Positions 1 through 7,435 of a stretch of DNA of 43,134 bases are shown here, one piece after another. The translations under genes were made by a program, and so were the position numbers. The number at the start of each line of letters is the position of its first letter. Position 1 is the first letter of the stretch. Below the pieces are notes generated by a model. The model made no database searches. It was not told where the DNA came from and saw only the letters and a list, made by a program, of their open reading frames with translations. Source of the stretch: Collinsella sp. (GTDB lineage: Bacteria; Actinomycetota; Coriobacteriia; Coriobacteriales; Coriobacteriaceae); the NCBI GenBank assembly GCA_019419455.1, contig DXZW01000040.1, positions 1 to 43,134 on the forward strand. The letters are read 5' to 3'.

Positions 1-580
1 CATGCGAACCTCCAGTCCGGACCGCCCCGCGGTCCAACTTTCTGTCCGCACCCCCTTCTCCCTCGCGCAGCATGGTCACATCGTGGTTGCTTTCGAGCGC
101 GAGGACTCGACAATCTTTGAGGATGTTCATGGCTTGGCTCGATAGCTCTCCGGTGTCGGTGGCAAACCCAATGGAATCATCGAGAGCATTAAATCGATAG
201 CCGACAGGATTGATGACATCGTGCGATGTTGAGTAGGTTTGCACGTGGATGCCGGCAATGGGGAGCGTGTCGCCGGGGTCAAATTCCTCTACGGGCAGGT
301 GCGCGAGGTTTTCTTTGCATGAAAGGGTGTCCCTGCTGGCAAAGAGGGGACCATGCCAGTGCTTGCACCATACATCGAGCCCCTTGATATGGTCACCATG
401 CTCATGGGTGATTACTAGAGCGGCGACGTCGTCTGCCGAGAGGCCAAGCTCCGCCATGCGTTTAAGTGTCTCGCGGCGGGACAGGCCGTTGTCGATCATG
501 ATGAGCCCCTGAGGCCCCTCGACGAGTGCGCAGTTGCCTTTTGAGCCGCTGCCGAGGATATGAAGGTGCAGGCGAGACAT
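1..580 (-). CDS. walJ: MBL-fold hydrolase, WalJ/YycJ family, partial
   Basis: Metallo-beta-lactamase-fold hydrolase of the WalJ/YycJ family, a probable DNA- or RNA-processing phosphodiesterase. 193 residues are visible, starting MSRLHLHILGSGSKGN. The metal-binding motif HEHGDH lies at residues 59-64, the TDTG motif at about 151-154 and ESNHD at 163-167. In relatives the segment after ESNHDVxML normally runs on through a GHLSN motif. Here, from about residue 175, it changes to EGGADRKLDRGAVRTGGSH, which does not look like the family and coincides with a repeat also found at the right end of the window. The gene is therefore either interrupted by the repeat or cut by an assembly break. Only 48 bp separate its start from the divergent tilS start. 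Family assignment is confident; the state of the 3' part is unknown. Confidence 0.8.
   Translation of the reverse strand, partial: MSRLHLHILGSGSKGNCALVEGPQGLIMIDNGLSRRETLKRMAELGLSADDVAALVITHEHGDHIKGLDVWCKHWHGPLFASRDTLSCKENLAHLPVEEFDPGDTLPIAGIHVQTYSTSHDVINPVGYRFNALDDSIGFATDTGELSSQAMNILKDCRVLALESNHDVTMLREGEGGADRKLDRGAVRTGGSH
19..55. repeat. End repeat with hairpin, left copy
   Basis: On the minus strand this reads GGGGGTGCGGAC (plus positions 44-55), six bases, then TTGGACCGCG (28-37), which begins a perfect hairpin GGACCGC-GGG-GCGGTCC (19-35). The same two blocks with the same six-base spacing recur on the plus strand at 43083-43110. It sits where walJ stops resembling its family. Confidence 0.55.
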
Positions 581-628
581 AAGATTCCAAAGGATACAAT
601 GGGTGCGGATGAATAGAGGAGGAAGCGA

Positions 629-2170
629 ATGCCAACGGTATCTCAGCACTATGGACATCATGCCGCGCCGAGGACGGATAAGAGCGCCCTGGCAACGCGG
701 CAGGCCGCTGCCCCCGTAGTGCTCATGGTATCAGGCGGTGCGGACTCGACGGCGCTGCTCCTTATGGCTTGCACATCAAAGCTGGATATCCAGGACGGGC
801 GCGGCGTCGCTCCCATTGCGCGCGAGCGATTGCACGTGCTGCATGTAAACCATCATCTGCGCGGGGAGACATCCGATGGCGACGAGGCCTTTGTACGTGA
901 CCTGTGCGCGCAATACGGCTTGCCGCTGTGTGTTGAGCATGCCTATTTTGATGACGAATCGGGCAATATCGAGGCTGCGGCTCGCGAGGTGCGCTATGCC
1001 GCGGCACGGAGATATGTTCGCGAACTTTGTGCCGAATCGGGCGCACCGCGGACGGCGGCTCGTATCTGTACCGCGCATACTTCGTCGGACCGCGCGGAAA
1101 CATTTTTGATGAACGCCATTAAGGGGTCGGGCCCGGCTGGGCTTTCGAGCATTCCCCGTCGAAGGAATATCGTGGTGCGCCCCTTGCTTGACCTAACTCA
1201 TGGCGAGCTCGTGGGCTATCTACAGGTACATGGTCAGCCGTGGCGTGAAGATGAGAGCAATGAGGATGTCTCGTATCTGCGAAACTACGTGCGCCATAGA
1301 GTGATGCCAGTGGTGGCGCAGCGCAATGCGAGCGTCTGCAAGACGATTGGCGCCGCCTGCGAGATCTTAGGCGATGAGGATGCCTTTCTTTCTCAGCTTT
1401 CGGCACAGGCGTTTCGAAGCTGCCTGCGCAAGGAAGCGGCGGGCGCACTGGTGCTCGATGCGCGCCGTCTTGCCGCCGCTGAGGTTGTGATTGCACGGCG
1501 TATCGTACGGTTGGCGATTAAGCGCATCGATCCCGACGCGCGACCGGAGATGCGGCACGTGGAGCGCGTGCTCGCCTGCGTCGCTGCGGGCTCGGGCTCG
1601 GTAACGCTTCCTGCGGGAATTGATGCCCGTGTGGAGTTTGGCATGCTGGCGTTCAAGGCCCCGGCGGCGCGCGAGGACTTAGTGGCCGACTGGATCTCCG
1701 TTCCCGGTCGTCTGCCGCTGGGGGCGGGGCGTATGCTGACAGCAGAGCCGATGGCTGTGGAGCCGGGACGCGATATCGTGCACCGTGCCCGCGAGCTTGC
1801 TGCTGCCGGAGAGGTTGCGGCCTTGGTGGATGCGGCGGCCCTGGGGTTCGCCGACCGCGATAGCGAGCGGATGCTAGCCGGCTCGCGCGGGGAGATTCCC
1901 GCCGAGGCGCGATTGGCGCGCCTGTGGGTGGATAGCCCTGTGCCGGGAGACGTGATGTGCCCGTTGGGGATGAACGGCCGAAGCAAGAAAGTGTCAGACC
2001 TGTTGAACGAGGCGCGCATTCCTGTTTCAGACCGCTCTGGCGTACCCGTGGTAAGAACGGCTCCGGGAGGTGCCGTAGTATGGGTCGCGGGCGTTCGCGC
2101 GGACGAGCGTTTTAAATGCACGGCCGCAACGCGCGTGGCATATCTGCTTCGTGTGGTCGATGCGGAATAG
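629..2170 (+). CDS. tilS: tRNA(Ile)-lysidine synthase TilS
   Basis: Attaches lysine to C34 of tRNA-Ile(CAU) using ATP, so that the tRNA reads AUA as isoleucine and is charged correctly. The N-type ATP pyrophosphatase P-loop SGGADS is at residues 35-40, followed by HVNHHLRGETSDGDEAFV and the HTSSDRAETFLMNAIKGSG segment typical of TilS. 513 aa is long because a C-terminal substrate-binding domain (about 370-513) is present. The ATG at 629 has a strong AGAGGAGGAAG Shine-Dalgarno. It lies just upstream of hpt and ftsH, the tilS-hpt-ftsH order that is widespread in Gram-positive bacteria. Essential in most bacteria. Confidence 0.95.
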   Translation: MPTVSQHYGHHAAPRTDKSALATRQAAAPVVLMVSGGADSTALLLMACTSKLDIQDGRGVAPIARERLHVLHVNHHLRGETSDGDEAFVRDLCAQYGLPLCVEHAYFDDESGNIEAAAREVRYAAARRYVRELCAESGAPRTAARICTAHTSSDRAETFLMNAIKGSGPAGLSSIPRRRNIVVRPLLDLTHGELVGYLQVHGQPWREDESNEDVSYLRNYVRHRVMPVVAQRNASVCKTIGAACEILGDEDAFLSQLSAQAFRSCLRKEAAGALVLDARRLAAAEVVIARRIVRLAIKRIDPDARPEMRHVERVLACVAAGSGSVTLPAGIDARVEFGMLAFKAPAAREDLVADWISVPGRLPLGAGRMLTAEPMAVEPGRDIVHRARELAAAGEVAALVDAAALGFADRDSERMLAGSRGEIPAEARLARLWVDSPVPGDVMCPLGMNGRSKKVSDLLNEARIPVSDRSGVPVVRTAPGGAVVWVAGVRADERFKCTAATRVAYLLRVVDAE

Positions 2171-2250
2171 CGCTTCGCGCCAGCTATTCTGTGCGACGTT
2201 GACGGTATTCCCGCGCTGATGGCGCACGTGCTGGTAAATATACCCCGTGC

Positions 2251-2261
2251 GCTGCTAGAAT
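2251..2261 (+). promoter_or_regulatory. Possible extended -10 promoter for hpt-ftsH
   Basis: TGCTAGAAT at 2253-2261 is an extended -10 (TGn plus TAGAAT) about 57 bp upstream of the hpt start. There is no good -35, which fits an extended -10 promoter. The 147-bp tilS-hpt gap holds no other recognisable feature. Confidence 0.35.
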
Positions 2262-2317
2262 GTGTAGTTCGCGTCCATGCGGCGGTGCGTGGGCGATAAG
2301 CACAAGAAAGGGTTGTC

Positions 2318-2866
2318 ATGGCTTCTCAACATCCGGATATCGAGAAGGTTCTGTTTACGCAGGAGGATATCGACGGTATCGTCTCTCGCCTAGGCGAGCA
2401 GATTACTCGCGACTACGCGGGTAAGGATCTGGTGCTGATTGCGGTCCTGCGCGGCGCCGTGGTCTTTATGGGCGACCTGATGCGCAAGATCGAGCTGCCG
2501 ACCAACATCGATTTCATGGCTGTTTCGAGCTATGGCGACGGTGTGAAGTCTTCGGGTATCGTGCGTATCATTAAGGACCTGGATATCGACATCCGTGGTC
2601 GCGACGTGCTGATCGTCGAGGACATTCTGGACTCGGGCCTGACCCTCAAGTACCTGATGAAGAACCTCGAGAGCCGCAAGCCCGCTTCTCTGGAGGTCGC
2701 CGCCTTCCTATGGAAGGACGTTGAGGACCGTACCTCGGCCGTCACGCCCAAGTATGTTGGAACCCATTGCCCCGATGCCTTTGTGGTGGGCTACGGCCTC
2801 GACTATGCCGAGCGCTATCGCAACCTTCCGTATCTGGGCATTTTGAAACCGGAGGTTTATTCGTAA
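2318..2866 (+). CDS. hpt: Hypoxanthine phosphoribosyltransferase
   Basis: Purine salvage enzyme that converts hypoxanthine (and usually guanine) plus PRPP to IMP or GMP in the cytoplasm. 182 aa, the usual family length. The PRPP-binding motif VLIVEDILDSGLT is at residues 97-109 with the acidic pair E101-D102. LRGAVVFMGDL (44-54) and the flexible-loop segment SSYGDG (70-75) also match. ATG at 2318 follows an AGAAAGGG Shine-Dalgarno. The stop is one base before the ftsH ATG, so the two are almost certainly co-transcribed and translationally coupled; the ftsH Shine-Dalgarno lies inside the end of hpt. Confidence 0.95.
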   Translation: MASQHPDIEKVLFTQEDIDGIVSRLGEQITRDYAGKDLVLIAVLRGAVVFMGDLMRKIELPTNIDFMAVSSYGDGVKSSGIVRIIKDLDIDIRGRDVLIVEDILDSGLTLKYLMKNLESRKPASLEVAAFLWKDVEDRTSAVTPKYVGTHCPDAFVVGYGLDYAERYRNLPYLGILKPEVYS

Positions 2867-2867
2867 G

Positions 2868-5006
2868 ATGCCCGACGACCGTAACGACAACAATTCCCAG
2901 ACTCCCCGGGAGCCTAAGATCCCGGGGATGCCCGGAGGCAAGAAGCCCACGCGTACGGGCTGGCTGTATTTTATTTTGGCTTGCGCGCTTCTGGGCTACG
3001 CCTTCTTTAACATGGGCTCCGGCTTTGCCAACTCCAGCAATACCGTTAAGCTCGCGACGAGTGAGATGGTCAGCGCCATCAAGCAGGATCGCGTCGAAGA
3101 TCTGACCTATACGGTTCAGGACGGAAGCGTGACGGGTCATTACTGGAAGACGAAAAAGGACAAGGGCGACACGAGCGAGCTCAAGAGCTTTTCCTCGACC
3201 TATGTCGGTTCCGATTCGCTTGCCGAGCTCATGGCGGAGCACCCCGATACCAAGTACATCGTCAACACCAACGATCCCGATTTTTGGGGCGACTTGGCGA
3301 TGAGTGTGCTTCCGACGATTGCCTTGATCGCCATCATGTTCTACTTTATGCGCCAGATGATGGGCGCCAACAACAGGAACATGCAGTTTGACAAGACCAA
3401 CGCCAAGACCAACGAGGCAACGCGCCCCAAGGTCAAGTTTGAGGATGTTGCCGGTGTGGACGAGGCAGTCGAGGAGCTCGAGGAGATTCGCGACTTTTTG
3501 AGCGATCCGGACCGCTATCGCAAGCTGGGCGCCAAGATTCCGCGCGGCGTGCTGCTGGTTGGCCCTCCGGGTACCGGTAAAACCCTGCTGGCCAAGGCCG
3601 TTGCCGGCGAGGCGGGCGTGCCGTTCTTTAGCATCTCGGGTTCCGACTTTGTCGAGATGTTCGTGGGTGTCGGCGCCAGCCGCGTGCGCGACCTTTTTAA
3701 GGAGGCCAAGTCTCAGGCTCCGTCAATCATCTTTATTGACGAGATCGATGCCGTGGGACGTCAGCGCGGAGCTGGCTTGGGCGGCGGTCACGACGAGCGC
3801 GAGCAAACGCTCAACCAGCTGCTGGTCGAGATGGACGGCTTTGAGGAAAGCGAGTCGGTCATCCTGATCGCTGCGACCAACCGTCCTGACATCCTGGATC
3901 CGGCATTGCTGCGTCCCGGCCGTTTTGACCGTCAGGTTACGGTCGACCGTCCGGATGTGAAGGGCCGCGAGCGGATCTTGCGCGTGCATGCCGAGAACAA
4001 GCCGATGGACGAGGACGTTAAGTTTGAGAAGCTCGCCCAGATGACCGTTGGCTTTACTGGTGCCGATTTGGCGAACCTGCTCAACGAGTCTGCGTTGCTG
4101 GCCGCTCGCCGTCATCGTTCTGTGATCTCGATGGACGAGGTCGAGGAGTCGATGGAGCGCGTGATTGCCGGACCGCAACGCAAGGGTCGCGTGATGACCG
4201 AAGCCGAGCGCACCACGATTGCCTACCATGAGAGCGGTCACGCTTTGGTGGGCCACATCCTGGAGCACTCCGATCCGGTTCATAAGATCTCGATCGTCAG
4301 CCGCGGTCAGGCCCTGGGCTACACACTGCAGCTTCCGCAGGAGGATCACTTCCTCAAGACCAAGAACGAGATGCTCGACGAGCTCGCCGTGTTCTTGGGC
4401 GGTCGCGTTGCCGAGGAGCTCATGTGCGACGACATCACGTCGGGCGCGAGCAACGATCTGGAGCGCGCGACTAAGATGGCGCGCGAGATGGTCACGCGCT
4501 TGGGCATGAGCGAGGAGTTGGGCACGCAAGTGTTTGGCGAGGCGCAGCATCAGGTGTTCCTGGGTCGCGACTATGCCGATCACCAGGATTACTCCGAGGA
4601 GACGGCGCGTCGCATCGACATCGAGGTCCAGCGCATTATGCGTGAGGCCCATCGTCGTGCGGTCGAGATTTTGGATGCCCGCCGCGATCAACTCGATCTG
4701 ATGGCCAAGGTGCTGCTTGAGCGCGAGACCGTCGAGGGTGACGCCGTGAACGCCCTGCTCGACAACGAGTGGGACGCTTACCTTGAGCGCGAGGGCGATA
4801 TCCTGGCGGCCAAGGAGGAGCGCAACGCCAAGGCGGCTGGCATGCCGACCAAGAAGCGCTCGCTTCGCATGAGCGAGGAGGAGTTGGCGGCTGATGCCGC
4901 GGCCTTTGCGCAGGCGGCCATGCAGGAGGATGCCGAAGCCGCATCCGATGATGCCGGAGATGGCAATGCTGCCAACGCTGACGGCAACATCGACGCCGAC
5001 AAATAG
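2868..5006 (+). CDS. ftsH: ATP-dependent zinc metalloprotease FtsH
   Basis: Membrane-bound AAA+ protease that degrades misassembled membrane proteins and selected cytosolic regulators as a hexamer. TM helices lie at about 31-47 and 143-162 with a small extracytoplasmic domain between. Walker A GPPGTGKT is at 232-239, Walker B IIFIDE at 287-292 and the SRH region around 336-353. The zinc motif HESGH is at 454-458, with the third ligand probably D530 in TSGASND. 712 aa is slightly long because of an Ala/Asp/Glu-rich C-terminal tail after about 640, common in actinobacterial FtsH. The Shine-Dalgarno GGAGG is within hpt. A rho-independent terminator follows the stop. Confidence 0.97.
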   Translation: MPDDRNDNNSQTPREPKIPGMPGGKKPTRTGWLYFILACALLGYAFFNMGSGFANSSNTVKLATSEMVSAIKQDRVEDLTYTVQDGSVTGHYWKTKKDKGDTSELKSFSSTYVGSDSLAELMAEHPDTKYIVNTNDPDFWGDLAMSVLPTIALIAIMFYFMRQMMGANNRNMQFDKTNAKTNEATRPKVKFEDVAGVDEAVEELEEIRDFLSDPDRYRKLGAKIPRGVLLVGPPGTGKTLLAKAVAGEAGVPFFSISGSDFVEMFVGVGASRVRDLFKEAKSQAPSIIFIDEIDAVGRQRGAGLGGGHDEREQTLNQLLVEMDGFEESESVILIAATNRPDILDPALLRPGRFDRQVTVDRPDVKGRERILRVHAENKPMDEDVKFEKLAQMTVGFTGADLANLLNESALLAARRHRSVISMDEVEESMERVIAGPQRKGRVMTEAERTTIAYHESGHALVGHILEHSDPVHKISIVSRGQALGYTLQLPQEDHFLKTKNEMLDELAVFLGGRVAEELMCDDITSGASNDLERATKMAREMVTRLGMSEELGTQVFGEAQHQVFLGRDYADHQDYSEETARRIDIEVQRIMREAHRRAVEILDARRDQLDLMAKVLLERETVEGDAVNALLDNEWDAYLEREGDILAAKEERNAKAAGMPTKKRSLRMSEEELAADAAAFAQAAMQEDAEAASDDAGDGNAANADGNIDADK

Positions 5007-5019
5007 TTCTTGTAGCGAA

Positions 5020-5056
5020 AGCCTCCGCGGGGAAACCTGTGGAGGCTCTTTCTTTT
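5020..5056 (+). terminator. Terminator of the hpt-ftsH unit
   Basis: Stem AGCCTCC (5020-5026) and GGAGGCT (5041-5047) with an inner GGGG/CCT pairing, followed by a T-rich tract CTTTCTTTT. Confidence 0.8.
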
Positions 5057-5063
5057 GAGCGAT

Positions 5064-5127
5064 ATGTTGATTGGGGACAGACTTAAATGAGCGTTTTCAC
5101 GCATTTAAGTCTGTCCCCAATCAACAT
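5064..5127. repeat. Long perfect palindrome of the GGGACAG family
   Basis: Two 26-bp perfectly complementary arms (5064-5089 and 5102-5127) separated by a 12-base loop. The arms contain TTGGGGACAGACTTAAATG. The GGGGACAG/CTGTCCCC core recurs in several other palindromes of the window (15472, 18618, 20787, 30643). It lies between the ftsH terminator and the next promoter. It resembles REP/RAYT-type palindromes; no transposase gene is nearby. Confidence 0.8.
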
Positions 5128-5185
5128 TGCTGCGGCACTTTGCTCAGCTAAAGCGTACAATAGCGCCTATGCGAAAGGGGAACAG

Positions 5186-6376
5186 ATGATCAACGAAACT
5201 ATGTATGCTCGCGGTGCGGAAAGCTCCATCATCCGTGAGATTTTTAGCTATGGCCTTGAGCGCAAGGCACAGATCGGTGCGGAGAACGTATTCGATTTTT
5301 CGCTGGGCAACCCGAGTGTTCCGGCGCCCGCTGCTGTTGCTGAGTCCATTAAGAAGGCATTGGAGCTGCCGAGCGACCAGCTGCATGGATACACGCCTGC
5401 GCCGGGTCTGCCACAATGTCGAGCGGCCGTCGCCGACTCGCTCAACCGTCGCTTTGGCACGAGCTATGAGGGCAAGGACGTCTTTATGACGGTGGGTGCC
5501 GCGGCTTCGCTCACCTGCACGCTCAACGCCGTTACGAACCCGGGCGATGAGGTTGTTGTTATCGCCCCGTACTTTCCGGAGTATCGCGTGTGGATTGAGA
5601 AGGCCGGCTGCACGTGTGTTGAGGCGCTCGCCGATGAAGATACGTTCCAGCTGAGCGTGAGTAACGTGCTCAAGGCGATTACCGATAAGACGGCTGCCGT
5701 CATCATCGACTCGCCCAACAATCCGACCGGTGCCGTATATACACGCGACACGCTGACGCGACTGGCCAATGTTCTGCGCGAGGCCAACGCTCAGCGCGAT
5801 CCCGAGAATCCGATTATGCTCATCTCTGATGAGCCGTATCGCGAGATTGTCTATGGCGCCGAGGTGCCTTGGGTGCCTTCGATCTACGAGCACACCATCG
5901 TGTGCTACTCGTATTCCAAGTCGCTTTCGCTACCGGGCGAGCGCGTCGGGTGGATCCTGGTTCCCAATACGAATCCTCAGGCAGCTCGTCTAATGCCCGC
6001 CGTTGCCGGTGCCGCCCGTACGCTGGGCTTCGTGTGTGCACCGGCGCTCTTCCAGCGTGTAATCATCGACTGCATTGATGAACCGAGCGATGTCGAGGCC
6101 TATGCTCGCAACCGCACCGCGCTTACCGATGCACTAGCGGAGTACGGCTACACCTATGTTGAGCCGGATGGCGCGTTCTACCTATGGGTGAAAGCGCTGG
6201 AGTCCGATGCGAATGCGTTCTGTGAGCGCGCGAAGAAGCATGAGCTGCTCGCGGTGCCTTCGGATAGCTTTGGCATGCCGGGCTGGTTCCGCCTGGGCTA
6301 CTGCGTGAGCTATGAGACAATCGTCAACTCTCTGCCTGCCTGGAAGCAGCTGGCCGACGAATATCGTCGAAAGTAA
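5186..6376 (+). CDS. PLP-dependent aminotransferase, class I/II
   Basis: Fold-type I aminotransferase of the aspartate/aromatic/alanine aminotransferase superfamily; moves an amino group between an amino acid and a 2-oxo acid using PLP. SPNNPTG is at 176-182, the PLP-ring aspartate is D215 in ISDEPYRE, and the Schiff-base lysine is K245 in YSYSKSLSLPGERVG. 396 aa, normal length. The ATG at 5186 was chosen because GAAAGGGGAACAG precedes it and because the upstream in-frame ATG at 5087 lies inside the palindromic repeat. A TACAAT -10 at 5155 fits a short leader. The substrate cannot be read from sequence alone; aspartate or aromatic substrates are plausible. Confidence 0.88.
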   Translation: MINETMYARGAESSIIREIFSYGLERKAQIGAENVFDFSLGNPSVPAPAAVAESIKKALELPSDQLHGYTPAPGLPQCRAAVADSLNRRFGTSYEGKDVFMTVGAAASLTCTLNAVTNPGDEVVVIAPYFPEYRVWIEKAGCTCVEALADEDTFQLSVSNVLKAITDKTAAVIIDSPNNPTGAVYTRDTLTRLANVLREANAQRDPENPIMLISDEPYREIVYGAEVPWVPSIYEHTIVCYSYSKSLSLPGERVGWILVPNTNPQAARLMPAVAGAARTLGFVCAPALFQRVIIDCIDEPSDVEAYARNRTALTDALAEYGYTYVEPDGAFYLWVKALESDANAFCERAKKHELLAVPSDSFGMPGWFRLGYCVSYETIVNSLPAWKQLADEYRRK

Positions 6377-6405
6377 AGCGCTCTGCTTACAATGTTTTAC
6401 GTGAA

Positions 6406-6434
6406 ACGGGGTTTGGTTTTAAGCCAGACCCCGT
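6406..6434. terminator. Hairpin after the aminotransferase
   Basis: Arms ACGGGGTTTGG and CCAGACCCCGT pair over 11 bp with one mismatch around a short loop. There is no U-run, so this is either a weak terminator or another small palindromic repeat. Confidence 0.4.
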
Positions 6435-6535
6435 TGTCTATGCCGTTGTGTGATTGGGATGAAGCAGTTTTACGACTGCCGAAAGCTATGCGTACAATGA
6501 ATATACGCGACGGCCATACTGGACAAGGAGACCCG

Positions 6536-7357
6536 ATGCCCTACCTTCTTTCTTGTGATATTCATACTCATACGATGTTCTCTGCGCATGCGTACTCAAC
6601 CATCGAGGAGAACATCTATTGGGCGGCGGAGCGCGGCCTTCAGGTGCTCGGTTCCGCCGATCATTTAAGCTCGATGGTTACGCCTTGTCCCAATGACCTG
6701 CGCAGTTTCCAATTCTTTATTAACCAGGATATCTGGCCGCGCATTTGGAGCGGCGTGCTGGTGCTGCGTGGTGCCGAGGCTGATATCGTTTCGCTGGACG
6801 GCAGCTTGTTTGGCGAAGACATTCCCGTTTCGCTCGATATCGCCGGCGATCCGTATAGTCGTGAGCATTCGCTGTTCGATTTGGTGACGCGTAATTTGGA
6901 TTATTTGGTGGCAAGCGTGCATAACCCGCAGTTTGCCGAAGGCGCGACGCTCGCCCAAACGACCCAGATGTACATCAATGCCCTGGAGCACCCCAAGGTG
7001 TTCATGCTTGGGCATGCGGGTCGTTCGGGCGTGCCGTTCGATATCGATGAGGTGCTGTTGGCGGCCAAGGCCAAGCACAAGATCATCGAGATCAACAACC
7101 ATAGTCTTGAACACGGTGTCGACACTGAGCATTGGGCCGTATGCCGCAAGATCGCCGAGCGCTGCGCCGAGCTGGGCGTGGGTATTGGCGTGTCGACCGA
7201 TGCCCACATTGGCATGGCCATTGGCAAGCTCGATCACGCGCGCAAGATGCTCGACGAGATTCACTTCCCGCTGGATTTGATCGTGACGCGCGACCGCGAG
7301 ACGCTGCTGCGCGAGATGGCGGCAGCCGGCGTGTGTGACCTGCGCAAGGGGATGTAG
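6536..7357 (+). CDS. PHP-domain phosphatase, YcdX-like
   Basis: Polymerase-and-histidinol-phosphatase (PHP) domain metalloenzyme, probably a phosphatase acting on a small phosphorylated metabolite. Metal-binding motifs: CDIHTHTMFSAHAYST with H10, H12 and H18, ADH at 41-43, the GHAGRSG segment, and the terminal STDAHIG motif. 273 aa, close to YcdX-type proteins. The start at 6536 is supported by ACAAGGAG five bases upstream. The longer in-frame extension to 6392 covers a hairpin and is unlikely to be translated. A TACAAT -10 at 6493 lies upstream. It is a single-gene unit ending in a strong bidirectional hairpin. Substrate unknown. Confidence 0.85.
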   Translation: MPYLLSCDIHTHTMFSAHAYSTIEENIYWAAERGLQVLGSADHLSSMVTPCPNDLRSFQFFINQDIWPRIWSGVLVLRGAEADIVSLDGSLFGEDIPVSLDIAGDPYSREHSLFDLVTRNLDYLVASVHNPQFAEGATLAQTTQMYINALEHPKVFMLGHAGRSGVPFDIDEVLLAAKAKHKIIEINNHSLEHGVDTEHWAVCRKIAERCAELGVGIGVSTDAHIGMAIGKLDHARKMLDEIHFPLDLIVTRDRETLLREMAAAGVCDLRKGM

Positions 7358-7379
7358 CGGAGTTCATAAACCAAGCGAA

Positions 7380-7412
7380 GGGGGCGGTCCAGACGGGCCG
7401 CCCCCTTTCTTG
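7380..7412. terminator. Terminator between phosphatase gene and rlmD
   Basis: GGGGGCGGTCC pairs with GGGCCGCCCCC (one G-T) and is followed by TTTCTTG on the plus strand. It lies between convergent genes. Confidence 0.8.
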
Positions 7413-7435
7413 TCTCGAAAATCTACCGGGGTGGA

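Noticed and set aside
5087..5185. A longer aminotransferase N-terminus starting at 5087
   Set aside because: The extension translates half of a 26-bp palindromic repeat and the promoter region; the ATG at 5186 has the Shine-Dalgarno and the start of family similarity.
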